Assembly (NCBI GenBank): GCA_030693535.1
Contig: JAUYAL010000016.1
Span: 1 to 15,813 of the forward strand
Source of the DNA: Methylotenera sp.
GTDB lineage: Bacteria; Pseudomonadota; Gammaproteobacteria; Burkholderiales; Methylophilaceae
Direction: 5' to 3'
Length of the DNA stretch: 15,813 nt
The notes beneath the pieces are model-generated. The model saw only the letters and a program-made list of their open reading frames with translations, was not told the DNA's origin and ran no database searches. Below are positions 1 to 8,123 of the stretch, piece after piece. A program made the position numbers and the translations under genes. How positions within the stretch are numbered: the first letter of the stretch is position 1; every line of letters starts with the position of its first letter.

Positions 1-141
1 GAAATGGTAATGCCAGGCGATAACGTATCAATCACAGTAACATTGATTGCCCCAATCGCGATGGAAGAAGGCTTACGCTTCGCTATCCGTGAAGGTGGTC
101 GTACTGTTGGTGCTGGTGTGGTAGCTAAAATTATCGAGTAA
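1..141 (+). CDS. tuf: Elongation factor Tu, C-terminal end (partial, 5' truncated by window)
   Basis: Reading frame 1 from the first base gives 46 residues and then TAA at 139-141. The segment includes [26 protein letters not shown] and the terminal AGVVAKIIE, which are the hallmarks of the EF-Tu third beta-barrel domain. EF-Tu is the GTPase that delivers aminoacyl-tRNA to the ribosome. Only the last part of the gene is present, and the start lies outside the window. A second tuf begins at 15674 in the same direction, so this genome carries at least two copies flanking the transcription/translation block. The order tuf, tRNA-Trp, secE corresponds to the tufB locus of other proteobacteria. Confidence 0.97.
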   Translation, partial: EMVMPGDNVSITVTLIAPIAMEEGLRFAIREGGRTVGAGVVAKIIE

Positions 142-152
142 GATAGTTATCT

Positions 153-184
153 AAGAACTGTGCAAACAACCCTGCGCAGTTCTT
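153..184 (+). terminator. Hairpin after tuf (probable terminator or processing site)
   Basis: An 11-bp stem (153-163 with 174-184, one G-U pair) encloses a 10-base loop, starting 11 bases after the tuf stop codon. The 3' arm ends in TTCTT but there is no real U-tract after it. It may terminate transcription only partly, or mark RNA cleavage between the tuf mRNA and the tRNA that starts at 204. Confidence 0.55.
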
Positions 185-203
185 ATTGAAAAGTTTTAAG
201 TAC

Positions 204-279
204 AGGCCAATAGCTCAATTGGTAGAGTATCGGTCTCCAAAACCGAGGGTTGGGGGTTCGAGACCCTCTTGGCCTGCCA
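204..279 (+). tRNA. tRNA-Trp (anticodon CCA)
   Basis: The full cloverleaf can be folded by eye. The acceptor stem is 204-210 with 269-275, all Watson-Crick. The D stem is 213-216 with 225-228, and its loop contains GG. The anticodon stem is 230-234 with 242-246, with loop CTCCAAA and anticodon CCA at 237-239, which decodes UGG. The T stem is 252-256 with 264-268, with loop TTCGAGA. The discriminator G276, which is typical of bacterial tRNA-Trp, is followed by an encoded CCA at 277-279. The gene lies 62 bases after tuf and is probably cut from the tuf transcript or a longer one, because I see no promoter of its own. Confidence 0.97.
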
Positions 280-308
280 GATTTATAGTATGGATTTATT
301 AATCTGAT

Positions 309-342
309 GAATAACTAGAAATATTAATATTTCTAGTTATTC
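309..342 (+). terminator. Perfect AT-rich palindrome after tRNA-Trp (putative bidirectional-type terminator)
   Basis: Bases 309-325 are the exact reverse complement of 326-342, giving a 17-bp perfect inverted repeat with its centre at TTAA. As RNA it would form a long stem whose 3' arm is U-rich (TATTTCTAGTTATT), but no poly-U follows. It sits 30 bases after the tRNA 3' end and 63 bases before secE. A terminator or 3'-end processing structure is the simplest reading. A dimeric protein-binding site cannot be excluded. Confidence 0.5.
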
Positions 343-404
343 GCGTTAGTAAGACCTGAAGTTATTTTAGTCACCATTAAGTAAGTTCTTAAATTAAGAC
401 AATT

Positions 405-752
405 ATGCTCAATAAAATTAAGTTGCTATTGGCTATTCTGTTGCTAGTAGCAGGGATTGCTGGTTTTTATCTTTTGGCAGATAAGCCTACTGTAGTGCGT
501 ATATTGGCTGTGCTTGCAGGTTTGGCGGCTTCTATTGCTGTTCTGTGGACTACACCTATCGGGCAGCAATCGTTTAGTTTTATTGGTGAAGCTGTTGCTG
601 AGTCACGTAAGGTGGTTTGGCCAACACGTAAAGAAACAATACAAACTACTTTGGTAGTATTTGCATTGGTGGTTGTAATGGCTGCATTTCTAGCGGTGGT
701 TGATATCGGATTTGCTTTTATGGTTAAGTGGTTACTAGGACGGGGCGCGTAA
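405..752 (+). CDS. secE: Preprotein translocase subunit SecE
   Basis: This encodes the 115-residue SecE, the clamp-like subunit of the inner-membrane SecYEG channel that exports unfolded proteins. Three hydrophobic segments are visible, at about residues 7-25, 30-48 and 82-99. Three membrane spans is the proteobacterial form. The conserved amphipathic and cytoplasmic stretch [13 protein letters not shown] at 66-78 is the family signature that contacts SecY. The start is ATG 405; an in-frame TAA at 390-392 rules out a much longer protein. No good Shine-Dalgarno is present (only TTAAGAC), so initiation may be inefficient or rely on another mechanism. The stop codon overlaps the nusG start (TAATG), indicating translational coupling and a shared transcript. 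Confidence 0.97.
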   Translation: MLNKIKLLLAILLLVAGIAGFYLLADKPTVVRILAVLAGLAASIAVLWTTPIGQQSFSFIGEAVAESRKVVWPTRKETIQTTLVVFALVVVMAAFLAVVDIGFAFMVKWLLGRGA

Positions 753-1288
753 TGAGTATGAAATGGTACGCGGTGCAAGCTTTTTCAGGTTTTGAAAAGT
801 CAGTGCAAAAAGGTATTGAGGAGCGCGTTGTGCGTTCTGGTCTGCAAGATCAGTTTGGTCAAATTTTAGTCCCTATCGAAGAGGTGATTGAGATGAAGGC
901 AGGCCAAAAGACTATTTCTGAGCGCAAGCTTTACCCAGGCTATGTCTTGGTTCAAATGAATATGACTGATGATACGTGGCACTTGGTTAAAAGCACGCCG
1001 CGTGTAACAGCATTTATTGGTGGTAGTGCACAAAAGCCAACACCAATTAAAGATAAAGAAGTCGATATTATTTTACAGCGTATCGATGATAGTAAAAGTA
1101 ATCCTACACAAAAACTTACGTTTGAAAAAGGCGAGTCTGTTCGTATTACAGACGGTCCATTCAAAGACTTCTCTGGTAATGTTGAAGAGATTAACTACGA
1201 GAAAAGTAAGTTGCGTGTTTCAGTGGTTATTTTTGGACGCTCTACACCAGTTGAGTTGGAGTTTAGTCAGGTAGAAAAAGAAGTTTAG
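752..1288 (+). CDS. nusG: Transcription termination/antitermination factor NusG
   Basis: The 178-residue NusG binds the RNA polymerase clamp across the main channel. It suppresses pausing, assists Rho, and links polymerase to ribosomal protein S10. The N-terminal NGN domain starts [12 protein letters not shown] and includes the [14 protein letters not shown] and [10 protein letters not shown] blocks. The KOW domain occupies about residues 124-178 with [20 protein letters not shown] and ends [14 protein letters not shown] 752 shares its A with the secE stop codon; AGGA at 737-740 lies inside secE, 11 bases upstream. ATG 758 is an alternative start that removes only MS. A GTG at 728 would add eight residues not seen in the family and was rejected. 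The length is close to the E. coli protein. Confidence 0.97.
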   Translation: MSMKWYAVQAFSGFEKSVQKGIEERVVRSGLQDQFGQILVPIEEVIEMKAGQKTISERKLYPGYVLVQMNMTDDTWHLVKSTPRVTAFIGGSAQKPTPIKDKEVDIILQRIDDSKSNPTQKLTFEKGESVRITDGPFKDFSGNVEEINYEKSKLRVSVVIFGRSTPVELEFSQVEKEV

Positions 1289-1312
1289 TAGTAAGTAGTC
1301 GTTTTTATTAAC

Positions 1313-1347
1313 GGGGAGCTTTGATTTAGTTTGAGGCGTTAGTACCC
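1313..1347 (+). promoter_or_regulatory. Candidate L1-binding leader hairpin upstream of rplK
   Basis: GGG 1314-1316 can pair with CCC 1345-1347. An inner helix GCTTT 1318-1322 can pair with GAGGC 1333-1337 (two G-U pairs), leaving an asymmetric internal loop GTTAGTA on the 3' side. From memory, the E. coli L11-operon leader has a similar GGGAGC...GAGGCG...ACCC arrangement and is bound by L1 to repress rplK-rplA translation. The position, just before the rplK Shine-Dalgarno, fits that role. The assignment rests on resemblance and position and was not checked against a covariance model. Confidence 0.5.
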
Positions 1348-1364
1348 AAATTAGGAGTAATAGC

Positions 1365-1796
1365 ATGGCAAAGAAAGTTATTGGCTATATCAAGCTGCAG
1401 ATTCCTGCAGGTAAAGCTAATCCAAGTCCACCAGTAGGTCCTGCATTGGGTCAGCGTGGTTTGAACATTATGGAATTCTGTAAAGCGTTTAACGCTGCAA
1501 CACAAGGTGTTGAGCCAGGATTGCCAATTCCAGTAGTAATTACTGCGTTTGCTGATAAGAGCTTCACATTTGTGATGAAATCTCCTCCAGCAACTATTTT
1601 GATCAAAAAAGCAGCTGGTATTACTAAAGGCTCACCGCGTCCACATACTGATAAAGTTGGCAAAATCACTCGTGCACAAGCTGAAGATATTGTGAAAACT
1701 AAACAAGCTGATTTGTCTGCTGCTGACATGGATGCTGCGGTTCGCACTATCGCTGGTAGCGCACGTAGTATGGGTATTGAAGTGGAGGGTGTATAA
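1365..1796 (+). CDS. rplK: 50S ribosomal protein L11
   Basis: The 143-residue L11 forms the base of the ribosomal stalk with 23S rRNA helices 43/44 and contacts EF-G and other GTPases. The N-terminal domain has [19 protein letters not shown] and [13 protein letters not shown]. The RNA-binding C-terminal domain includes [17 protein letters not shown] and ends [12 protein letters not shown], all family signatures. The start ATG 1365 has a clear Shine-Dalgarno AGGAG at 1353-1357. The rplA start follows its stop codon after one base, so the two are translationally coupled. Translation is probably controlled by L1 through the leader hairpin at 1313-1347. The length matches the family. Confidence 0.98.
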   Translation: MAKKVIGYIKLQIPAGKANPSPPVGPALGQRGLNIMEFCKAFNAATQGVEPGLPIPVVITAFADKSFTFVMKSPPATILIKKAAGITKGSPRPHTDKVGKITRAQAEDIVKTKQADLSAADMDAAVRTIAGSARSMGIEVEGV

Positions 1797-1797
1797 C

Positions 1798-2484
1798 ATG
1801 GCTAAAAGAATTAACGCACTACGCGCAAAAGTAGACCGTAATAAGTTGTACCCTGTAACTGAAGGTCTAACTTTAGTTAAAGAAAACGCAACTGCAAAAT
1901 TTAACGAATCTGTGGATGCAGTGATCAATTTAGGTATTGATGCACGTAAATCTGACCAACTAGTACGTGGTGCTATTGTGTTGCCTAACGGTACAGGCAA
2001 AACTACACGTGTTGCTGTGTTCGCACAAGGCGCACAAGCTGAAGCTGCTAAAGCTGCTGGTGCAGACATCGTTGGTTTTGAAGACTTGGCTGAGCAAGTT
2101 AAAGCTGGTGTGATGGACTTTGACGTTGTGATCGCTACACCTGATGCAATGCGTATCGTTGGTGCTTTAGGTCAAGTGTTAGGCCCACGTGGTTTGATGC
2201 CAAACCCAAAAGTGGGTACTGTGACTCCTGATGCTGCTACTGCAGTTAAAAATGCTAAAGCTGGTCAAGTCCAATACCGTACAGACAAAGGTGGTATTGT
2301 TCATTGCACAATCGGCCGTGCTTCTTTCACGGTTGAACAATTGCAAGGTAACTTGGCTGCATTAGTTGATGCTTTAAACAAAGCTAAACCAGCTGCAAGT
2401 AAAGGTGTTTACCTGAAAAAATTATCTGTATCTAGTACGATGGGTGCAGGTGTGCGTGTTGATCAAGCAAGTTTGGTTGCTTAA
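1798..2484 (+). CDS. rplA: 50S ribosomal protein L1
   Basis: The 228-residue L1 forms the mobile L1 stalk that guides deacylated tRNA out of the E site. In many bacteria it also represses its own operon by binding mRNA. The signature [17 protein letters not shown] followed by [13 protein letters not shown] and the terminal [15 protein letters not shown] region identify it. ATG 1798 is chosen because [12 protein letters not shown] is the conserved N-terminus and GGAGG at 1784-1788, inside the end of rplK, lies nine bases upstream. The frame is open further upstream, but that stretch overlaps rplK and is not L1-like. A hairpin follows nine bases after the stop codon. Confidence 0.98.
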   Translation: MAKRINALRAKVDRNKLYPVTEGLTLVKENATAKFNESVDAVINLGIDARKSDQLVRGAIVLPNGTGKTTRVAVFAQGAQAEAAKAAGADIVGFEDLAEQVKAGVMDFDVVIATPDAMRIVGALGQVLGPRGLMPNPKVGTVTPDAATAVKNAKAGQVQYRTDKGGIVHCTIGRASFTVEQLQGNLAALVDALNKAKPAASKGVYLKKLSVSSTMGAGVRVDQASLVA

Positions 2485-2492
2485 TTAGAATA

Positions 2493-2521
2493 ATGAGTGG
2501 GGTAATTTTTACCTCACTCAT
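2493..2521 (+). terminator. Hairpin after rplA (partial terminator or processing site)
   Basis: A 13-bp stem (2493-2505 with 2509-2521, one G-U pair) has a 3-base TTT loop and begins 8 bases after the rplA stop codon. There is no U-tract after the stem, so readthrough into rplJ is likely. It probably stabilises the rplKA mRNA 3' end or lowers downstream transcription. Confidence 0.5.
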
Positions 2522-2577
2522 ATAGTGCTTTGGGCTCATTATCGGCTAACTAAGGTTGTGCAGATATGAGGTTATCA

Positions 2578-2716
2578 AAGACCGTAGGTGTCGTTTCGAT
2601 TTAATGTGATTTTTATGCAGGTCTTAAAACTTTGGTTTTAATGGTTGTAATAAATATCATGCCTACGCAGATGGCGCATCCCTAAAACAGGTTAATTCCT
2701 GATAAAAGGTCGCCGT
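2578..2716 (+). promoter_or_regulatory. Candidate L10 autoregulatory leader of rplJ-rplL
   Basis: The 315-base gap 2485-2799 has no gene but much potential RNA structure. AAGACC 2578-2583 can pair with GGTCTT 2620-2625. Alternatively CGTAGG 2583-2588 can pair long-range with CCTACG 2662-2667. A compact element follows: ATGGCG 2671-2676 pairs with CGCCGT 2711-2716, with an inner stem CAGG 2688-2691/CCTG 2698-2701 separated by A-rich internal loops (CTAAAA and ATAAAA). E. coli has a long structured rplJ leader bound by the L10-L7/L12 complex, and the layout here (CGTAGG...CCTACG, then a bulged hairpin before a distal ribosome binding site) is similar. The pairings are read directly; the function is inferred. 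Apart from the rplA hairpin (2493-2521) and the rplJ ribosome binding site, I see nothing else convincing in the gap. Confidence 0.5.
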
Positions 2717-2784
2717 AAAAGTGGTTTTTATAATATTAATTATAAGAGCTGATTCTGCTTTAGAAATAAAGCGGAGATTTTAAC

Positions 2785-2792
2785 GGAAGGAG
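2785..2792 (+). promoter_or_regulatory. Strong ribosome binding site that fixes the TTG start of rplJ
   Basis: GGAAGGAG lies seven bases before TTG 2800. No ATG or GTG in this frame near the site would give the conserved L10 N-terminus [14 protein letters not shown], so the Shine-Dalgarno sequence decides the TTG start. Confidence 0.85.
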
Positions 2793-2799
2793 AAAGACC

Positions 2800-3291
2800 T
2801 TGAGTCTAAATCTTACAGAGAAAAAAGCGGTTGTTGCTGAAGTAAGTGCGCAAGTTGCACAAGCACAAGCGATTGTTCTTGCTGAGTACCGTGGTATGGG
2901 CGTAGCCAATATGACGGTATTGCGTGCAGATGCCAGAAAATCAGGCGTGTACTTACGTGTGTTGAAAAACACGTTGGTACGTCGTGCGGTTGAAGGTACA
3001 CCATTTGCAGCATTAGCAAACGAAATGGTTGGTCCGTTGGTGTTCGGCATTTCTGCTGATCCAGTAGCGGCAGCTAAAGTACTGAACAATTTTGCTAAAA
3101 CTAACGACAAGTTCGTTATTAAAGCAGGTGCGGTGCCAAATCAATTGATGGATGTTGCTGGTGTTCAGGCGTTGGCATCTACATTAAGTCGTGAAGAGTT
3201 ACTTGCTAAATTTGCGCGTACGCTTAACGAAGTGCCTACTAAGTTCGCTCGTGCGATCGCGGCTATCCGTGACGCTAAAGAAGCAGCTTAA
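2800..3291 (+). CDS. rplJ: 50S ribosomal protein L10
   Basis: The 163-residue L10 anchors the L7/L12 dimers to the ribosomal stalk and, with L7/L12, represses its own mRNA in E. coli. The conserved N-terminal domain has [30 protein letters not shown] and [20 protein letters not shown]. The C-terminal helix that binds L7/L12 ends in [12 protein letters not shown]. The start is TTG, an uncommon codon, supported by a strong Shine-Dalgarno seven bases upstream. TTG may limit translation of L10 relative to L7/L12, which is needed in several copies per ribosome. rplL follows after 53 bases, presumably on the same transcript. The length is close to the E. coli protein. Confidence 0.97.
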   Translation: MSLNLTEKKAVVAEVSAQVAQAQAIVLAEYRGMGVANMTVLRADARKSGVYLRVLKNTLVRRAVEGTPFAALANEMVGPLVFGISADPVAAAKVLNNFAKTNDKFVIKAGAVPNQLMDVAGVQALASTLSREELLAKFARTLNEVPTKFARAIAAIRDAKEAA

Positions 3292-3344
3292 TTCATCAGA
3301 TCGCTTATTAAAAGCAACATTATTTTATTTTAGGAAATATTCAA

Positions 3345-3719
3345 ATGGCAATTTCAAATGCAGATATTTTAGAAGCAGTTGGTTCAATGTCAGTTTTAGA
3401 CTTGACAGCTTTTATTAAAGAAATCGAAGAAAAATTTGGCGTATCAGCTGCAGCAGTTGCAGTAGCGTCAGCAGCAGGTGGTGCAGCTCCAGCTGCGGCA
3501 GCTGAGCAAACTGAGTTCAACGTTGTGCTTTTAGGCGCTGGCGAACAAAAAGTTGCTGTAATTAAAGCGGTTCGCGAATTGACAGGTTTAGGCTTGAAAG
3601 AAGCTAAAGACTTAGTTGACGGCGCACCTAAAGCAATTAAAGAAGGCGTTTCAAAAGCTGATGCTGATGCAGCGTTGAAAAAATTGATCGAAGCTGGTGC
3701 AACTGGCGAAATCAAATAA
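3345..3719 (+). CDS. rplL: 50S ribosomal protein L7/L12
   Basis: The 124-residue acidic stalk protein binds L10 as dimers and recruits the translational GTPases EF-Tu, EF-G and IF2. It has the N-terminal dimerisation domain (about 1-33, [18 protein letters not shown]), a flexible alanine-rich hinge (about 34-55) and the globular C-terminal domain. That domain has [27 protein letters not shown] and the [21 protein letters not shown] end. The start ATG 3345 follows AGGA at 3332-3335. It is three residues longer than the E. coli protein, with the difference probably in the hinge. A strong hairpin 22 bases after the stop codon separates it from rpoB, consistent with the need for much more L7/L12 than polymerase. 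Confidence 0.98.
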   Translation: MAISNADILEAVGSMSVLDLTAFIKEIEEKFGVSAAAVAVASAAGGAAPAAAAEQTEFNVVLLGAGEQKVAVIKAVRELTGLGLKEAKDLVDGAPKAIKEGVSKADADAALKKLIEAGATGEIK

Positions 3720-3741
3720 TACATCTTTAAATGTATAAATT

Positions 3742-3765
3742 AGGCTGACGGGAGACCGTCAGCCT
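3742..3765 (+). terminator. rplL-rpoB attenuator hairpin (perfect 10-bp stem, GAGA tetraloop)
   Basis: AGGCTGACGG at 3742-3751 is the exact reverse complement of 3756-3765, and the loop is GAGA, a GNRA tetraloop. It starts 22 bases after the rplL stop codon and is the most GC-rich structure in the gap. Only TTCGCC follows, so termination would be partial. In E. coli a weak attenuator and an RNase III site lie in the same gap and reduce rpoBC expression relative to ribosomal proteins. The same role is inferred here. Confidence 0.65.
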
Positions 3766-3829
3766 TCGCCATTTGTAATGGTATGTCATGTAACAAAATG
3801 TAATTTGTCGTGTTAGTGCTGCAACAAGC

Positions 3830-3852
3830 CTTCAGTTCAACAGTAACTGAGG
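3830..3852 (+). repeat. Second hairpin in the rplL-rpoB gap
   Basis: CTTCAGTT 3830-3837 pairs with AACTGAGG 3845-3852 (one U-G pair) around a 7-base loop. It may form part of an mRNA processing region with the neighbouring hairpins. The structure is visible but the role is unknown. Confidence 0.35.
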
Positions 3853-3861
3853 TTAGAGGTG

Positions 3862-3901
3862 AAAATACTTACGTAATGGATGTAGTGCAAAAAAGTATTT
3901 T
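3862..3901 (+). repeat. Third hairpin, immediately upstream of the rpoB ribosome binding site
   Basis: AAAATACTT 3862-3870 is the exact reverse complement of 3893-3901, with a 22-base loop. It ends 22 bases before the AGGAG at 3924-3928 that serves rpoB. It could be an RNase III-type cleavage stem or stabilise the 5' end of the processed rpoB mRNA. The function is inferred only from position. Confidence 0.4.
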
Positions 3902-3933
3902 AATTTCTGCCCTCAAAATATCTAGGAGATGCA

Positions 3934-6900
3934 ATGAGCTATTCCTTCACCGAAAAGAAACGCCTTCGTAAAAGTTTTGCCAAGCGAGAAAGCGTTCAAG
4001 AAATTCCCTATTTGCTGGCAATGCAATTAGAGTCATATGCTGCATTTTTGCAGTCTAATGTTCCTGCTGATCAACGCACAGAATCAGGTCTGCAATCAAC
4101 ATTTAGTTCTGTTTTCCCGATCGTTAGTCACTCTGGTAACGCACGTTTAGATTACGTGAGTTATCAACTTGGTGCTGAGCCATTTGACGTTAAAGAATGT
4201 CAACAACGTGGTTTAACTTATGCTGCACCTTTGCGTGTGCGCGTACGTTTAACCATTATGGACAAAGAAGCTTCTAAACCGACGGTTAAAGAAGTGAAAG
4301 AACAAGAAGTGTACATGGGCGAGTTGCCTTTGATGACTGAAAATGGTTCGTTTGTGATTAACGGTACTGAGCGCGTGATCGTGTCTCAATTGCACCGTAG
4401 TCCAGGCGTGTTCTTTGAGCATGACCGTGGTAAAACACACAGCTCAGGTAAATTATTATTCTCAGCTCGTATTATTCCTTACCGTGGTTCATGGTTGGAC
4501 TTTGAGTTTGATCCAAAAGATTACTTGTATTTCCGTATCGATCGTCGTCGTAAAATGCCAGTGACTATTTTGTTGAAAGCCCTTGGTTATACACCAGAGC
4601 AAATCATTTCAACATTCTACGATTTTGATACATTCCACATCGGTAAATCTGGTGTTGAATTCACTGTAGTGCCTGAGCGCTTACGTGGTGAAGTGGCAAA
4701 ATTTGATATCGTTGCTAAAGACGGTTCAGTGATCGTTGCTAAAGATAAGCGTATTACTGTTAAGCATATCCGTGACATGGAAAAAGCTGGCGTTAGCGAA
4801 ATCGCAGTGCCGCAAGATTTCATTCTTGGACGCGCATTGGCAAACACAATCGTTGATCAAGAAACTGGTGAAGTTGTTGCTAACGCAAACGACGAAATCA
4901 CAGAGTCTTTATTAGACAAGTTGATTGATGCAAACATCCGTACAGTAAGCACATTGTATTCAAACGATTTGGATCATGGCGACTACATTTCACAAACATT
5001 GCGTATTGATGAAATCCCAGACCAATATAGTGCGCGTGTTGCTATTTACCGCATGATGCGTCCTGGTGAGCCGCCAACTGAAGAGTCAGTTGAAGCTTTG
5101 TTCCAAGGTTTGTTCTTCAATGAAGATCGTTATGACTTATCACGTGTAGGTCGTATGAAGTTTAATCGTCGCGCCTTCCCTGAAAAAGCGGAAGAGCGTC
5201 AATCTAACTGGATTCGTAAGTTTTACGAGTCGGTTGGTCCTCAAGGTGACGAAGGTGCAAACATCTTATCCAATGATGACATCTTGGCAGTGATTGGTGT
5301 GTTGCTGGAGTTGCGCAATGGCCGGGGCGAGATCGATGATATTGACCACTTAGGTAATCGTCGTATCCGTTCAGTGGGTGAGTTGGCTGAGAATCAATTC
5401 CGTACTGGTTTAGTTCGTGTAGAGCGCGCTGTTAAAGAGCGTCTATCACAAGCTGAGTCTGACAACTTGATGCCGCATGATTTGATTAATGCGAAGCCGG
5501 TGTCTAGTGCGATTCGTGAGTTCTTTGGCTCAAGCCAATTGTCACAATTTATGGACCAAACGAATCCATTGTCTGAAATTACGCATAAACGCCGTATTTC
5601 AGCACTTGGCCCTGGTGGTTTAACACGTGAGCGTGCTGGTTTTGAGGTGCGAGATGTTCACTCAACTCACTATGGTCGTGTGTGTCCGATTGAAACGCCA
5701 GAGGGTCCAAACATTGGTTTGATCAACTCTTTAGCTTTATATGCACGTACCAATGAATATGGTTTCTTAGAAACACCATATCGTCGTGTTGAAGCTAATA
5801 AAGTATCAGACACGATTGACTATCTATCTGCGATTGAAGAGAGTCAGTACATGATCGCGCAAGCGAACACTGATTTAGATGCTAAAAACTTATTTGTGGA
5901 TGATTTGATTTCATCACGTCATCACAACGAGTTTACAATGACACAACCAGAGCGCGTTCAATATATGGACGTTGCGCCAGGTCAGATTGTATCTGTGGCG
6001 GCATCATTGATTCCATTCTTGGAACACGATGATGCGAACCGTGCATTGATGGGTGCAAACATGCAGCGTCAAGCAGTGCCATGTCTACGTGCAGAAAAAG
6101 CTGTGGTAGGTACCGGTATTGAGCGTACAGTGGCAGTTGACTCTGGTACCGTCGTAACTGCACGCCGTGGTGGTTTGGTTGATTATGTAGATTCTGCACG
6201 TATTGTGATTCGTGTAAATGATGAAGAAGCACAAGCTGGTGAAGTTGGTGTGGATATTTACAACTTAACTAAATACACGCGTTCTAACCAAAATACAAAC
6301 ATTAACCAACGTCCATTAGTAAAAGTCGGTGATAAATTATCACGCGGCGATGTGATTGCGGATGGTGCGTCAACAGATATGGGTGAGCTAGCGCTTGGCC
6401 AAAATATGTTGGTAGGCTTCATGCCATGGAACGGTTATAACTACGAAGACTCGATCTTAATTTCTGAGCGCGTAGTGGCTGATGATCGTTATACCTCTAT
6501 TCATATTGAAGAGTTGTCAGTGGTTGCACGAGATACAAAACTTGGTGCAGAAGAAATCACACAAGATATTTCAAACTTGAGTGAGCGCATGTTAGCGCGT
6601 CTGGATGAAGTAGGTATCATTCATATTGGTGCCGAAGTTGAAGCTGGTGACGTATTAGTTGGTAAAGTAACGCCTAAAGGTGAAACACAACTAACACCAG
6701 AAGAAAAATTGCTACGTGCGATTTTCGGTGAAAAAGCATCTGATGTTAAAGATACTTCACTACGCGTGCCTTCTGGCATGAGTGGTACAGTAATTGACGT
6801 ACAAGTATTCACGCGCGAGGGTATTGACCGTGATGCACGTGCACAACAAATTATCGATGACCAATTAGCACACTACAAACAAGATTTGGCTGACCAGATG

Positions 6901-8106
6901 CGTATCGTGGAAGACGATGCATTCGGTCGTATCCGTCGCTTGATTGAAGGTAAAGTGGCTACTGGCGGCCCTAACAAACTGAAAAAAGGCGAAGCATTGA
7001 CTGCTGAGTACTTAGAGTCTGTAGGTCGTTACGATTGGTTCGATATTCGTTTGTCAGACGAAGAGGCGGCACGTCAGTTAGAACAGTTGAAAGACAGCTT
7101 GTCACAAGCACGTATTGAGTTTGATAACCGCTTTGAAGAGAAAAAACGTAAATTGACGCAAGGTGACGAATTGCCACCAGGCGTACAAAAAATGGTTAAG
7201 GTTTACTTGGCTGTTAAACGTCGTATCCAACCAGGCGATAAGATGGCTGGTCGTCACGGTAACAAGGGTGTGATTTCAAAAATCTGCCCAGTAGAAGATA
7301 TGCCGCATATGGCTGACGGTACACCATTGGACATCGTGTTGAACCCACTAGGCGTTCCGTCACGTATGAACATCGGTCAGATTTTGGAAGTGCACTTAGG
7401 TTGGGCTGCTAAAGGCTTGGGTTTACGTATCGAAGAAATGTTACGTGAAGAAACTAAAGTGGCTGATATCCGTAAGTTTTTGGAAAAGATCTATAACGAC
7501 AGCACTGGTAAGCATGAAGATATTAAATCTTTCACCGATGTTGAGATTTTAGATTTAGCGCAAAACCTTAAACAAGGTGTGCCATTTGCAACACCAGTGT
7601 TCGATGGCGCAGCTGAATCTGATATTAGAGCGATGCTTGATTTGGCGTTCCCAGATGATGATGCACGTACTAAACAATTGCAGTTCCATGCAGGTAAAAC
7701 ACAGGTGACCTTGTTTGACGGCCGTACTGGCGACAAATTTGAGCGTCCTGTGACTGTAGGTTATATGCACGTGTTGAAACTACATCACTTGGTGGATGAC
7801 AAGATGCATGCTCGTTCTACAGGTCCATACTCATTAGTAACGCAACAACCACTAGGCGGTAAAGCGCAATTCGGTGGCCAGCGTTTCGGTGAGATGGAGG
7901 TTTGGGCGTTAGAGGCTTATGGTGCTTCATATACCTTGCAAGAGATGCTGACAGTGAAGTCTGATGACGTAACTGGCCGTACCAAAGTGTATGAAAACAT
8001 CGTTAAAGGCGAACACAAAATTGATGCAGGCATGCCTGAGTCATTTAACGTGTTAGTGAAAGAAATTCGTTCACTCGCTATCGACATCGACCTAGATCGC
8101 AACTAA
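3934..8106 (+). CDS. rpoB: DNA-directed RNA polymerase subunit beta
   Basis: The 1390-residue beta subunit forms one pincer and half the active site of RNA polymerase. The rifampicin pocket is at about residues 530-560: [19 protein letters not shown], then [15 protein letters not shown]541, H551 and S556 correspond to E. coli D516, H526 and S531, all in the sensitive form. The T543 in MDQT is usual for Betaproteobacteria. The active-site block [13 protein letters not shown] has K1103 and K1111, equivalent to E. coli K1065 and K1073. The C-terminus [13 protein letters not shown] contacts beta'. ATG 3934 has AGGAG at 3924-3928. It is 48 residues longer than the E. coli protein. About 20 of these fall at residues 412-444, and others lie in the SI2-like region after residue 960 and near the C-terminal third. 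rpoC follows after 17 bases. Confidence 0.99.
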   Translation: MSYSFTEKKRLRKSFAKRESVQEIPYLLAMQLESYAAFLQSNVPADQRTESGLQSTFSSVFPIVSHSGNARLDYVSYQLGAEPFDVKECQQRGLTYAAPLRVRVRLTIMDKEASKPTVKEVKEQEVYMGELPLMTENGSFVINGTERVIVSQLHRSPGVFFEHDRGKTHSSGKLLFSARIIPYRGSWLDFEFDPKDYLYFRIDRRRKMPVTILLKALGYTPEQIISTFYDFDTFHIGKSGVEFTVVPERLRGEVAKFDIVAKDGSVIVAKDKRITVKHIRDMEKAGVSEIAVPQDFILGRALANTIVDQETGEVVANANDEITESLLDKLIDANIRTVSTLYSNDLDHGDYISQTLRIDEIPDQYSARVAIYRMMRPGEPPTEESVEALFQGLFFNEDRYDLSRVGRMKFNRRAFPEKAEERQSNWIRKFYESVGPQGDEGANILSNDDILAVIGVLLELRNGRGEIDDIDHLGNRRIRSVGELAENQFRTGLVRVERAVKERLSQAESDNLMPHDLINAKPVSSAIREFFGSSQLSQFMDQTNPLSEITHKRRISALGPGGLTRERAGFEVRDVHSTHYGRVCPIETPEGPNIGLINSLALYARTNEYGFLETPYRRVEANKVSDTIDYLSAIEESQYMIAQANTDLDAKNLFVDDLISSRHHNEFTMTQPERVQYMDVAPGQIVSVAASLIPFLEHDDANRALMGANMQRQAVPCLRAEKAVVGTGIERTVAVDSGTVVTARRGGLVDYVDSARIVIRVNDEEAQAGEVGVDIYNLTKYTRSNQNTNINQRPLVKVGDKLSRGDVIADGASTDMGELALGQNMLVGFMPWNGYNYEDSILISERVVADDRYTSIHIEELSVVARDTKLGAEEITQDISNLSERMLARLDEVGIIHIGAEVEAGDVLVGKVTPKGETQLTPEEKLLRAIFGEKASDVKDTSLRVPSGMSGTVIDVQVFTREGIDRDARAQQIIDDQLAHYKQDLADQMRIVEDDAFGRIRRLIEGKVATGGPNKLKKGEALTAEYLESVGRYDWFDIRLSDEEAARQLEQLKDSLSQARIEFDNRFEEKKRKLTQGDELPPGVQKMVKVYLAVKRRIQPGDKMAGRHGNKGVISKICPVEDMPHMADGTPLDIVLNPLGVPSRMNIGQILEVHLGWAAKGLGLRIEEMLREETKVADIRKFLEKIYNDSTGKHEDIKSFTDVEILDLAQNLKQGVPFATPVFDGAAESDIRAMLDLAFPDDDARTKQLQFHAGKTQVTLFDGRTGDKFERPVTVGYMHVLKLHHLVDDKMHARSTGPYSLVTQQPLGGKAQFGGQRFGEMEVWALEAYGASYTLQEMLTVKSDDVTGRTKVYENIVKGEHKIDAGMPESFNVLVKEIRSLAIDIDLDRN

Positions 8107-8123
8107 TTCAGGAGAGAATTCAC

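Noticed and set aside
728..751. GTG start extending NusG by eight residues
   Set aside because: It lies inside secE, the residues do not match the family, and the overlapping ATG 752 gives the conserved N-terminus.
1732..1797. Upstream extension of rplA
   Set aside because: It is an out-of-frame reading of rplK; the conserved L1 start and Shine-Dalgarno point to ATG 1798.
1632..2069. 145-codon minus-strand ORF across rplK-rplA
   Set aside because: It is a shadow of two conserved genes with no ribosome binding site or family resemblance.
2566..2604. 12-codon ORF in the rplJ leader (ATG to TAA) with AAGG ten bases upstream
   Set aside because: Too short to support. There is no run of control codons for an attenuator, and it overlaps the bases that pair in the leader.
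2632..2660. TTGGTT-17-TATCAT as a promoter for rplJ
   Set aside because: The -35 matches only three of six positions, and the site lies inside the proposed leader, between paired segments that must be on the same RNA.
2729..2734. Perfect TATAAT upstream of rplJ
   Set aside because: No acceptable -35 box at 16-18 bases upstream. The surroundings are AT-rich, so a chance match is likely.
3341..3724. Minus-strand ORF covering all of rplL
   Set aside because: Alanine-rich rplL codons leave the opposite strand open. It shows no independent coding features.
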